7,364 nt of DNA from GYS-P2D sp964489125 (GTDB lineage Bacteria; Bacteroidota; Bacteroidia; Chitinophagales; Saprospiraceae), in assembly GCA_964489125.1 (NCBI GenBank), contig CAZAXY010000146.1, positions 1 through 7,364 of the forward strand, given 5' to 3'. Under the pieces are notes generated by a model that was not told where the DNA came from, did no database searches, and saw only the letters and a program-made list of their open reading frames with translations. Shown here in pieces: positions 1 through 6,000 of the stretch (the stretch's first letter is position 1; every line of letters begins with the position of its first letter). A program made the position numbers and the translations under genes.

Positions 1-737
1 CTATAGATATCAGGAGTAAACTTCAGATCTGCAACATTTTCCTCTGGCGTCTTTCTATTCATGATTAATAGGGCAGTAGTGAGATTTGGAGCAATAGACT
101 TAGTCATCTGTAGAGCCCTGAGATCAAAGGATTGGATACAAGTCTTAGTTTGAATGTCCGCTTTCTTCACTTCATCAATCACCAATTGAGTAAAAGTCTT
201 GATGTCTGGGTGGTACACACCATCATGATCTATTTCACTTTTTATTTCAATATTGAAGTAAGGCAACTCCTGATTATGCTTGTTACAATATTCTTTAGCT
301 TTAGACACCACCTCTGAGAATAGCGGCTTATAGGTCTTGACATCGGTTCGGTTCAAATGATTAGAGTCAGGCAATGTGCCAAGGATATATTCCTTTACAT
401 CCTTATAATCAAGATTGTAGATGTTATGAGACATTTCGTTGTCCTCGGTGATTGAGTTGCCATCAGGATCTAGAGCGATTCCTGCTCTAAAGAAGGGCTC
501 ATGAGACACGACGACTTGATGATCTTTAGAGATCACTAAATCCATTTCCAAGGTAGTCACTCCGAGTTCAAGTGCTTTTTGAAATGCAGGCAGGGTGTTC
601 TCTGGCATAAGGCCTCGACATCCACGATGCCCTTGGATATCTAAATTGGACTTTACTTTACTCATAGCCGCAGGATTTTGCTTTGATTGACAACTCGTTA
701 GGAGTGCCAGGAATAAGAGAACTATAAATCGTATCAT
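1..737 (-). CDS. Glycerophosphodiester phosphodiesterase lipoprotein (C-terminus missing)
   Basis: The product is predicted to hydrolyse glycerophosphodiesters to glycerol-3-phosphate and an alcohol, acting as a lipoprotein in the periplasm or at the outer membrane. The 245 visible residues begin with a lipoprotein signal (MIRFIVLLFLALLTSC, lipobox LTSC, lipidated Cys16). The GDPD TIM-barrel signature follows: GHRG at 36-39 (catalytic His37, Arg38), PENT at 45-48, the metal-binding pair Glu64 and Asp66 in LEMD, and the second catalytic His79 in VSHE. NIEIK at 162-166 and QSFD at 202-205 are later conserved barrel strands. Many family members have His-Asp where this one has His79-Glu80. The ATG at 735-737 is chosen because the signal peptide starts exactly there. 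The frame is open to the window edge, so the last part of the barrel lies outside. The family is clear from motifs; the substrate is not, and no glpQ or ugpQ symbol is assigned. Confidence 0.9.
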   Translation of the reverse strand, partial: MIRFIVLLFLALLTSCQSKQNPAAMSKVKSNLDIQGHRGCRGLMPENTLPAFQKALELGVTTLEMDLVISKDHQVVVSHEPFFRAGIALDPDGNSITEDNEMSHNIYNLDYKDVKEYILGTLPDSNHLNRTDVKTYKPLFSEVVSKAKEYCNKHNQELPYFNIEIKSEIDHDGVYHPDIKTFTQLVIDEVKKADIQTKTCIQSFDLRALQMTKSIAPNLTTALLIMNRKTPEENVADLKFTPDIY

Positions 738-814
738 GATAGTGTTTAGACAAGTTATGGATGTATGTGCGCATGAACATATAAAAGCTTATGGCCTGTA
801 TTTTATGATTTACT

Positions 815-822
815 CAAAAGTA
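815..822 (-). promoter_or_regulatory. Candidate promoter -7 element for the GDPD gene
   Basis: Read on the minus strand the bases are TACTTTTG, an exact match to the Bacteroidota -7 consensus TAnnTTTG. A poor -33 match (TTTC, + strand 845-848) lies 22 bp upstream, slightly beyond the usual 19-21 bp. Transcription would start near 808, giving a 5' leader of about 70 nt. This suggests the lipoprotein gene has its own promoter although it follows the regulator gene on the same strand. The rest of the 199-bp gap (738-936) shows no clear hairpin terminator and no other gene. Confidence 0.4.
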
Positions 823-936
823 CGTGCCGATCATCGAGAAAAGTGAAAAAAATACGAATTATAGTGTTGTGACAGTCTCATTTAACTAGTGAAGATCAGG
901 TGGGGCTGGTTCGATGTCTTTAATTATGGTTCTTGC

Positions 937-2085
937 TCAAAATTCATCATCCTTGCAATTGCATAGGAGATTTTGTGAATAATGCTGGTCTACAAGTTTG
1001 AAACCTTTAGTGTATGGGTAGTTTCCGCCTATTCCTAAATTCTCAGTACTAATAGAGAAATTGCATTTGAATTCAAGCAGACTTTCACCTTCGACGAGCT
1101 CATTAGGATTGCAGTATGGATTAGGTATGTCGAGACATTCTACCTTGATCATATCGCCAACAACATGATTAAGGATTTCTTTGATGTCGATTTTATATTT
1201 AGATATGGCTTCTTGGTTCAAATTGTTGGCATATCTACCTGCAGGTTCTCCTTCTCGTATGATTCTATCATTATTGATGAAGATTTGATTGTAGAAAAAT
1301 GAAGTAATATTAGCGACCTTCTCATATCGTGGATTAGACTCAAAGTCAATATTAAAGTAGTCCTTGGTGAATTGTTTTTTGTTAGGGTCAAAAAACCTTG
1401 GTACGAGAGGTTCGTGCTGAGAGTCCATCCAAAATTCATGATTCATCATTTCAAACCCATGCATTTTTTTACCTTTTAACTCATCAGTTTCTGAAGAAGA
1501 ACATTTTAGCTTGATTTCACTAGATCGTGCTACGTAGAATAAGCCAGGTTGATTAAACGGTATAGGAATAGTGTATGATTTGTTAAGTACCCAATCGCCC
1601 TCATAGGCACTGCATGGACAAAAGTCTTGTACCTTATCACTGGGCACATACGGTAAGAAATATGGAACTTCAAAATCTGGATTGAAAAATTCGGATAGAA
1701 AATGCTCCTTTATGTCATTATCTTCTTTGATACCATTTGAATTTTCTGGGACGGATCTGTAAAAGTGATAAGAAACTAACAATAACAACCCTGCTAAGGG
1801 TATGAGTAGTAACCATGATTTATTCTTTCCTTTTATTTCTTCTTTCAGATTAGAATTTTCCTGCTCAAGACGATTGGTTTGGTTGATCCTTTCTAAATTT
1901 TTTAGACATCGTTCATACATGCCTTCTGTGGCTGTCCCAGAGAGCAATTTAGTTAGAAGACTATTGCTCAAACATAACTGATCTGCGATTTCTCCCAGAG
2001 ATGTAGAACCGAACCTCGACGTATTTGGATTGCGGATACCATAGGTTATTTCTAATTCTGATAACAACTTATTTTTAAGATTCAT
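937..2085 (-). CDS. Predicted membrane-tethered HTH regulator with Cys-rich ectodomain
   Basis: I do not recognise a named family for this 382-residue protein. Its architecture suggests a one-component transmembrane regulator. Residues 27-67 look like a small Cro/CI-type helix-turn-helix: helix SLGEIADQL (29-37), turn at 38-40, recognition helix NSLLTKLLSG (41-50), then a further helix to about 67. Residues 61-85 (Leu61, Leu64, Leu73, Leu80, Ile84) form a probable short coiled coil. A basic stretch (KGKNK, 85-89) precedes a single membrane span at about 91-109, which by the positive-inside rule puts the HTH in the cytoplasm and residues 110-382 outside. The ectodomain has eight cysteines (156, 158, 195, 317, 325, 341, 375, 377), including CPC near its start and CNC at the C-terminus. 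There is no signal peptide, FecR motif or kinase domain. It is divergent from a TonB-dependent receptor across 136 bp, which fits control of that receptor and of itself. The ORF is robust; the regulatory role is inference. Confidence 0.75.
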   Translation of the reverse strand: MNLKNKLLSELEITYGIRNPNTSRFGSTSLGEIADQLCLSNSLLTKLLSGTATEGMYERCLKNLERINQTNRLEQENSNLKEEIKGKNKSWLLLIPLAGLLLLVSYHFYRSVPENSNGIKEDNDIKEHFLSEFFNPDFEVPYFLPYVPSDKVQDFCPCSAYEGDWVLNKSYTIPIPFNQPGLFYVARSSEIKLKCSSSETDELKGKKMHGFEMMNHEFWMDSQHEPLVPRFFDPNKKQFTKDYFNIDFESNPRYEKVANITSFFYNQIFINNDRIIREGEPAGRYANNLNQEAISKYKIDIKEILNHVVGDMIKVECLDIPNPYCNPNELVEGESLLEFKCNFSISTENLGIGGNYPYTKGFKLVDQHYSQNLLCNCKDDEF

Positions 2086-2095
2086 TGTGGCAATA

Positions 2096-2105
2096 CTCTT
2101 AAGAG
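2096..2105. promoter_or_regulatory. Palindrome CTCTTAAGAG upstream of the regulator start
   Basis: This perfect 10-bp palindrome ends 10 bp upstream of the regulator's ATG, inside its 5' leader. Its symmetry does not extend into the flanking bases. It could be an operator half-site pair or chance; a 10-bp palindrome alone is weak evidence. Confidence 0.25.
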
Positions 2106-2110
2106 CTGTG

Positions 2111-2150
2111 TGTAAAATTTTGTAAAATAGAATAAAATTTTGTAAATGAT
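2111..2150. repeat. Tandem phased A-tract repeats in the divergent intergenic region
   Basis: Four consecutive 10-bp units occur in perfect register: TGTAAAATTT (2111), TGTAAAATAG (2121), AATAAAATTT (2131) and TGTAAATGAT (2141). Equivalently, the 14-mer TAAAATTTTGTAAA occurs twice, at 2113-2126 and 2133-2146, exactly 20 bp apart. A related ATTTTGAAAA sits further right at 2168-2177. A-tracts spaced by about one helical turn bend DNA, and the 20-bp spacing puts repeats on the same helix face. The block lies 25-65 bp upstream of the regulator's ATG and roughly 60-95 bp upstream of the candidate receptor transcription start. That position suits both activation of the receptor and autoregulation. 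The operator function is inference; the repeats are seen directly. Confidence 0.6.
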
Positions 2151-2169
2151 TAAATAAACAGTATAATAT

Positions 2170-2202
2170 TTTGAAAAAGTGTCAGTTGCTTTTATATGTT
2201 TA
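2170..2202 (+). promoter_or_regulatory. Candidate promoter of the TonB-dependent receptor gene
   Basis: A TTTG at 2170-2173 can serve as the Bacteroidota -33 element. After a 21-bp spacer comes TATGTTTA at 2195-2202, which matches the -7 consensus TAnnTTTG at all but the last position. Transcription would begin near 2208, leaving only about 14 nt before the ATG at 2222. The start is preceded by an A-rich run (AAAATTAAAAT) with no Shine-Dalgarno sequence, as is normal in this phylum. A TATAAT at 2162-2167 is a less likely alternative. Confidence 0.35.
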
Positions 2203-2221
2203 CTCTCACTAAAATTAAAAT

Positions 2222-5020
2222 ATGAAAAATTTATCTGTCTTATTTACTACACTACTACTTATGGTCTTGTCGACTACGCTGTGCCAAGCTCAAATCAGCG
2301 GTACGGTGATCGATGAGATATCAAGCGAACCCTTAATAGGGGCTACTGTAATTAACAAAGCAAACGGCGCTGGAACGATCACGGAGATCGACGGTTCCTT
2401 TGAGCTCAGCGGATCAGTTGGCGATGTTATTGAAATTAGCTATGTGGGTTATAACTCCATAGAAATAACGACTACTTCATCTAACACTTCGGTTTTCTTG
2501 ACAGAAGGTGCAGAATTAGAGGCTATCACTGTTGTGGGTTCGAGAGGAAAGCCACGTACTGATGTGGATCGGCCTGTTCCGGTCGATGTTGTGAATGCAA
2601 AAGAATTAGCAGCGACAGGTCAGACGGACCTTGGACAGCAGGTACAGTACACCTCTCCATCGTTTAACTCAGCCAAGTATGGAGTGAATGGCACCACGAA
2701 TTATGCAGATCCGGCTTCATTAAGAGGCTTAGGGCCTGATCAATCTTTAGTTCTTGTAAATGGTAAAAGGAGACATCAATTTTCAACGTTAAATTTGAAT
2801 GTTGCTCCTGGACTGGGTAATGTTGTTACTGATCTCAATAGCATACCTTCGGGTGCAACTAAGAGAATTGAAATCCTCAGAGATGGTGCTGCAGCACAAT
2901 ATGGTTCTGATGCAATAGCAGGTATAATTAATATTGCCCTTAAAGATCAGAATGATGGGGGCTCATTTTCAACTACTGTAGGGCAGCACTTCAGCTCACC
3001 AGATGACCCCGCTTCTGCCGGAAGACAATTCCGTGATGGTTTTACTGTTAAGAACTCACTTAATTATGGCTTCAGTCTCGGCAAAGAAAAAAGCTTCTTT
3101 AACTTTACTTTAGAGCAGTTCAACTTTGCAGGAACCAATAGATCAGACTTTTATTCAGGTACTATATATCCGTCAGTTCCTGCTGATCAACCAAGGAATG
3201 CTGACGGAAGTATTATTCCTACAGATGATTACCCCTACCTTACTGACGATCCTTTAGGTGACAGAAACGTTTACCCAAGTGAAGATTTTGTAGTTGGAAA
3301 TTTTGGAAGTAATGAGAATGAGACAAGACAAGCATTTGTTAATATAGGTTATCCACTGAATGATGATGGCCTATCATTGTATGCTAATGGAGGTTATTCA
3401 GATAAGTTCATTACTGCTTTTGGCTTTTTCAGAAATCCAGGAAGGTTTTCACGATCAGTACTCTCCGTATTTCCTGATGGATATGTTCCTATTTCCCCTG
3501 GAACAAGCACAGATTTTTCTTATACAGCAGGAATCAATAAAGTTTCTTTAGATGGAGATTGGAGTTGGGACTTGGGATACTCCAGAGGACACAATGATCT
3601 TTTCTTAGACATATTTAATACTACAAATCCTTCTTTTGGATCAGCTACGGAAACGTCCTTTCACGTGGGAACCTATAATGTTGACCAAAATGTATTTAAT
3701 GCTGATGCCTCTAAAGCTCTTGATGTGGGAGGTTTTGACGGGTTTAACTTGGCTTTTGGAGCACAGTTTAGAACAGAGAGATACTTTCAGACCGTAGGTA
3801 GCTTACAGTCTTTCACTGCAGGGCCTTTAGCTTCTGAAGGTAAAGATGTCGGATCAAGTGCCAGACCCGGAATTGCTGATGAAAATGAAGTGGACAGATC
3901 AAACATTGGAGTGTATGTAGATGTAGAAGCAGATGTCAGTGAATCTTTTCTTGTTGCCGCTGCACTACGCTTCGAAAATTATAGTGATTTCGGCAGTAAT
4001 GTATCAGGTAAGTTAGCGGGTAGATATAAACTGACAGATAATTTCTCTATAAGAGGTTCTTATAATAGAGGATTCAGAGCACCCTCTGTATCTCAGCTGG
4101 GCACTATCAATAATACCTCTACTGTACAGAACGGTTCAGTAGTTATAACGAGACAAGTAGAAGCAGCAGATACAAGATTAGAACAACTTGGAATAACTCA
4201 ACCAGAAGCTGAGATTTCAAACAATTTTAACATAGGCCTTACAGCTAAACTTTTGGATGGAGCATTATTGTTAACCGCAGATGCGTACCTGATAAATATT
4301 AACGATAGAATCGTAATATCTGAAAGACTTAATACCGCTAACTTTCCAGCTGTGGCTCAACTTTTTCCAGACTCTAGAGAAATTAGATTTTTTACGAATC
4401 ACGCTGACACAAGAACACAAGGGATCGATATTGTTGCTGCTTACAAGAGGACCTTTGCTGAGAAGCATAGTTTAAACCTCAGTCTTGCCGCTACATGGAA
4501 TGGTACAGAGGTAGTTTCTCAGAAGGCTACACCTTCCGAAATCCTTGCTGGATCTACGGGTCAAGAGAACTTTAATTTGCTTGGTCAGACGGCTATAGAG
4601 CTTATCGAAGTGGCCGTTCCAAGGCAAAAGCTCTTGTTAAGCGGTATATACAATTATAATAACCTGGGGATTACTTTGAGATTTACAAGATATGGCTCTG
4701 TTCAAGCATTTAGTCGCGGCTTATCTCCAGAAGATAGCAATACGATATGTAATTCTGAGGGTTCAAGATGTGTACAAGAGTTTGCTCCTAAAGTTGTTAC
4801 GGATTTAGCATTCACATGGACTTTCAGTGAAACATTCTCTTTGACGGCAGGTGCGAATAATATATTGGATGTCTATCCAGATAAGTATAATACGGATAGA
4901 AATGGATTCATAGGCTCTGCCAGCTCGTATGCTGCGGGTCAAATACCATACTCAAGGAATTCTAATCAGTTTGGATTTAATGGTAGATACCTATATCTGT
5001 CTGGTTCGATCAATTTTTAA
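2222..5020 (+). CDS. TonB-dependent outer-membrane receptor with N-terminal carboxypeptidase-regulatory-like domain
   Basis: This 932-residue protein is an outer-membrane active transporter powered by TonB-ExbBD. Residues 1-24 are a signal peptide (cleavage likely after CQAQ). Residues 25-95 form the carboxypeptidase-D regulatory-like beta-sandwich found on Bacteroidota receptors (SGTVIDE, PLIGATV, ISYVGY). The stretch EAITVVGSR at 100-108 is the probable TonB box. The plug runs over about 112-240 with LRGLGPDQ (167-174), VLVNGKRRH (177-185) and RIEILRDGAAAQYGSDAIAG (215-234). The remainder is the beta-barrel, with NNILDVYP (879-886) and a C-terminal strand ending in Phe932. It is shorter than typical SusC proteins, no SusD gene follows, and there is no STN domain, so it is neither a standard glycan SusC nor a FecA-type transducer. 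The mature protein has only two cysteines, Cys843 and Cys850. The ligand cannot be read from the sequence; the adjacent organic-acid carriers hint at a carboxylate. Confidence 0.95.
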   Translation: MKNLSVLFTTLLLMVLSTTLCQAQISGTVIDEISSEPLIGATVINKANGAGTITEIDGSFELSGSVGDVIEISYVGYNSIEITTTSSNTSVFLTEGAELEAITVVGSRGKPRTDVDRPVPVDVVNAKELAATGQTDLGQQVQYTSPSFNSAKYGVNGTTNYADPASLRGLGPDQSLVLVNGKRRHQFSTLNLNVAPGLGNVVTDLNSIPSGATKRIEILRDGAAAQYGSDAIAGIINIALKDQNDGGSFSTTVGQHFSSPDDPASAGRQFRDGFTVKNSLNYGFSLGKEKSFFNFTLEQFNFAGTNRSDFYSGTIYPSVPADQPRNADGSIIPTDDYPYLTDDPLGDRNVYPSEDFVVGNFGSNENETRQAFVNIGYPLNDDGLSLYANGGYSDKFITAFGFFRNPGRFSRSVLSVFPDGYVPISPGTSTDFSYTAGINKVSLDGDWSWDLGYSRGHNDLFLDIFNTTNPSFGSATETSFHVGTYNVDQNVFNADASKALDVGGFDGFNLAFGAQFRTERYFQTVGSLQSFTAGPLASEGKDVGSSARPGIADENEVDRSNIGVYVDVEADVSESFLVAAALRFENYSDFGSNVSGKLAGRYKLTDNFSIRGSYNRGFRAPSVSQLGTINNTSTVQNGSVVITRQVEAADTRLEQLGITQPEAEISNNFNIGLTAKLLDGALLLTADAYLININDRIVISERLNTANFPAVAQLFPDSREIRFFTNHADTRTQGIDIVAAYKRTFAEKHSLNLSLAATWNGTEVVSQKATPSEILAGSTGQENFNLLGQTAIELIEVAVPRQKLLLSGIYNYNNLGITLRFTRYGSVQAFSRGLSPEDSNTICNSEGSRCVQEFAPKVVTDLAFTWTFSETFSLTAGANNILDVYPDKYNTDRNGFIGSASSYAAGQIPYSRNSNQFGFNGRYLYLSGSINF

Positions 5021-5045
5021 TAATAGTTTTTTCATACAAATGTAA

Positions 5046-5081
5046 GAAGAGGTTTCAGTTAATTTTAACTGGGACCTCTTT
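5046..5081 (+). terminator. Long hairpin between receptor and AEC permease genes (terminator or attenuator)
   Basis: The arms at 5047-5062 and 5065-5080 pair over 16 bp: AAGAGGT, two U-G wobbles, then CAGTTAA against TTAACTG. The formal loop is 2 nt and would in practice open by a pair or two. One further G-U pair (5046/5081) extends the stem. The downstream T-run is weak (TTTCT, then AATC), so termination may be partial. The stem begins 26 bp after the receptor stop and ends 12 bp before the AEC start, leaving no room for a separate promoter between hairpin and gene. The inner 16 bp (CAGTTAATTTTAACTG) are also a perfect DNA inverted repeat and could bind a protein instead. Confidence 0.7.
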
Positions 5082-5092
5082 CTAATCTTCAT

Positions 5093-5998
5093 ATGGGTAG
5101 AGTTTTTTTTCTTCTTGTTGTTCTTATTATCGGTCATTTGCTCAGACGGTATGATATAGTCAACAAGTCTCATGTAGAGTATCTGAACAAGTCGATCATT
5201 TTCTTTTTTATACCCCTCATTACTTTATTGAATATTCCAGATTTAGTATTGCAGCGTGAACTATTTTGGCTAATGATCAGTCCATTTATAGTTTTTATTG
5301 TTGGATGGTGGTTTTACACGATGACGGGTAGGCTATGTGGGATGGATAGTGACTCGATACACGCTCTCATATTGACTGGAGGCATAAGCAGTACTTCATT
5401 TGTGGGGTTTCCTGTTTTTGAACTTCTCTATGGTGAGATTGGATTGACCTATGGTGTGCTTATGAGTTTAGGGGGCACCATATTAGTCTTTAATACTTTA
5501 GGGATGGCGTTACTCTTGCGGTATAGTCAGCATTCATTTTCTATGTCAGCAATACTCAAAAGGATGTTTACATTTTTACCATTCCTCGTATTTGTTTTCT
5601 CGTTAAGTCTAAATTTATTGGACTTGTCATTGCCTGTGATGGCCAAAGAAGTTATTGCTTTTTTAGTTTCTCCATTTAGTCTTGTAGCGTTGCTCGCAGT
5701 AGGTATGCAGGTACAATTAAAATCTTTTCATCGATTGAAGACCAAGTTGCTTATCGGACAATTATACAAACTATTTTTAGCGCCAGTCATGATATTCCTG
5801 GTGGGTAGATTGTTTTACGAGCCCGACAATCTTATATTTAGGATAGGGGTTTTAGGAGCCGGGATAGGATCTATGAATGCCATATCCATAATGACTGCGC
5901 AGAAAAAAATCAAACCTGACTTGGCCATAGCAATGCCAGCAACAGGTATTCCTATTTCAGTTTTTACCTTATTTATCATATACTATTTTATCGGTTAG
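5093..5998 (+). CDS. AEC-family (auxin efflux carrier-like) inner-membrane permease
   Basis: At 301 residues the length is normal for bacterial AEC permeases, which move organic anions such as malate or malonate, or other small acids. About ten hydrophobic spans can be counted, at roughly 3-17, 34-48, 58-77, 91-112, 118-142, 157-175, 186-206, 220-241, 249-268 and 283-300. Family landmarks are the broken helix motif STSFVGFPVFELLYG (100-114), the preceding ILTGG (93-97), and SPFSLVALLAVGMQ (193-206), matching the family's second crossover region. The ATG at 5093 places the first span at residue 3 as in relatives, and the basic LRRYD (17-21) follows it. The start lies 12 bp after a strong hairpin, and the stop is 2 bp before the next gene, so the two carriers are very probably co-transcribed and translationally coupled. 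Substrate and direction of transport cannot be told. Confidence 0.88.
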   Translation: MGRVFFLLVVLIIGHLLRRYDIVNKSHVEYLNKSIIFFFIPLITLLNIPDLVLQRELFWLMISPFIVFIVGWWFYTMTGRLCGMDSDSIHALILTGGISSTSFVGFPVFELLYGEIGLTYGVLMSLGGTILVFNTLGMALLLRYSQHSFSMSAILKRMFTFLPFLVFVFSLSLNLLDLSLPVMAKEVIAFLVSPFSLVALLAVGMQVQLKSFHRLKTKLLIGQLYKLFLAPVMIFLVGRLFYEPDNLIFRIGVLGAGIGSMNAISIMTAQKKIKPDLAIAMPATGIPISVFTLFIIYYFIG

Positions 5999-6000
5999 GA

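Noticed and set aside
132..317. Plus-strand 61-codon open frame
   Set aside because: It lies opposite the well-supported GDPD lipoprotein gene and its translation has no recognisable domain; an antisense shadow.
1..737. Possibility that the GDPD gene is a broken pseudogene because no complete frame is present
   Set aside because: The frame is open and motif-complete from the ATG to the window edge; it is cut by the window, not by a stop or frameshift.
1218..1439. Minus-strand 73-codon frame inside the regulator gene
   Set aside because: Same-strand out-of-frame shadow of the 382-residue regulator, with no independent signal.
2111..2150. CRISPR or integration-site repeat
   Set aside because: The units are contiguous 10-mers of A/T-rich sequence without spacers, inside a divergent promoter region; a cis-regulatory or curvature element explains them better.
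3360..3551. 63-codon frame inside the TonB receptor
   Set aside because: Out-of-frame shadow within a continuous, domain-complete receptor gene.
4271..4468. Minus-strand 65-codon frame
   Set aside because: Antisense to the receptor barrel, with no recognisable protein features.
2222..5020. Receptor as a SusC glycan transporter
   Set aside because: It does carry the regulatory-like N-terminal domain, but there is no SusD downstream, the protein is shorter than usual SusC, and the plug motifs resemble generic iron-complex-type receptors.
4991..5173. Minus-strand 60-codon frame spanning the receptor end and the AEC start
   Set aside because: It overlaps two real plus-strand genes and reads through both arms of the hairpin; a low-complexity lysine-rich translation.
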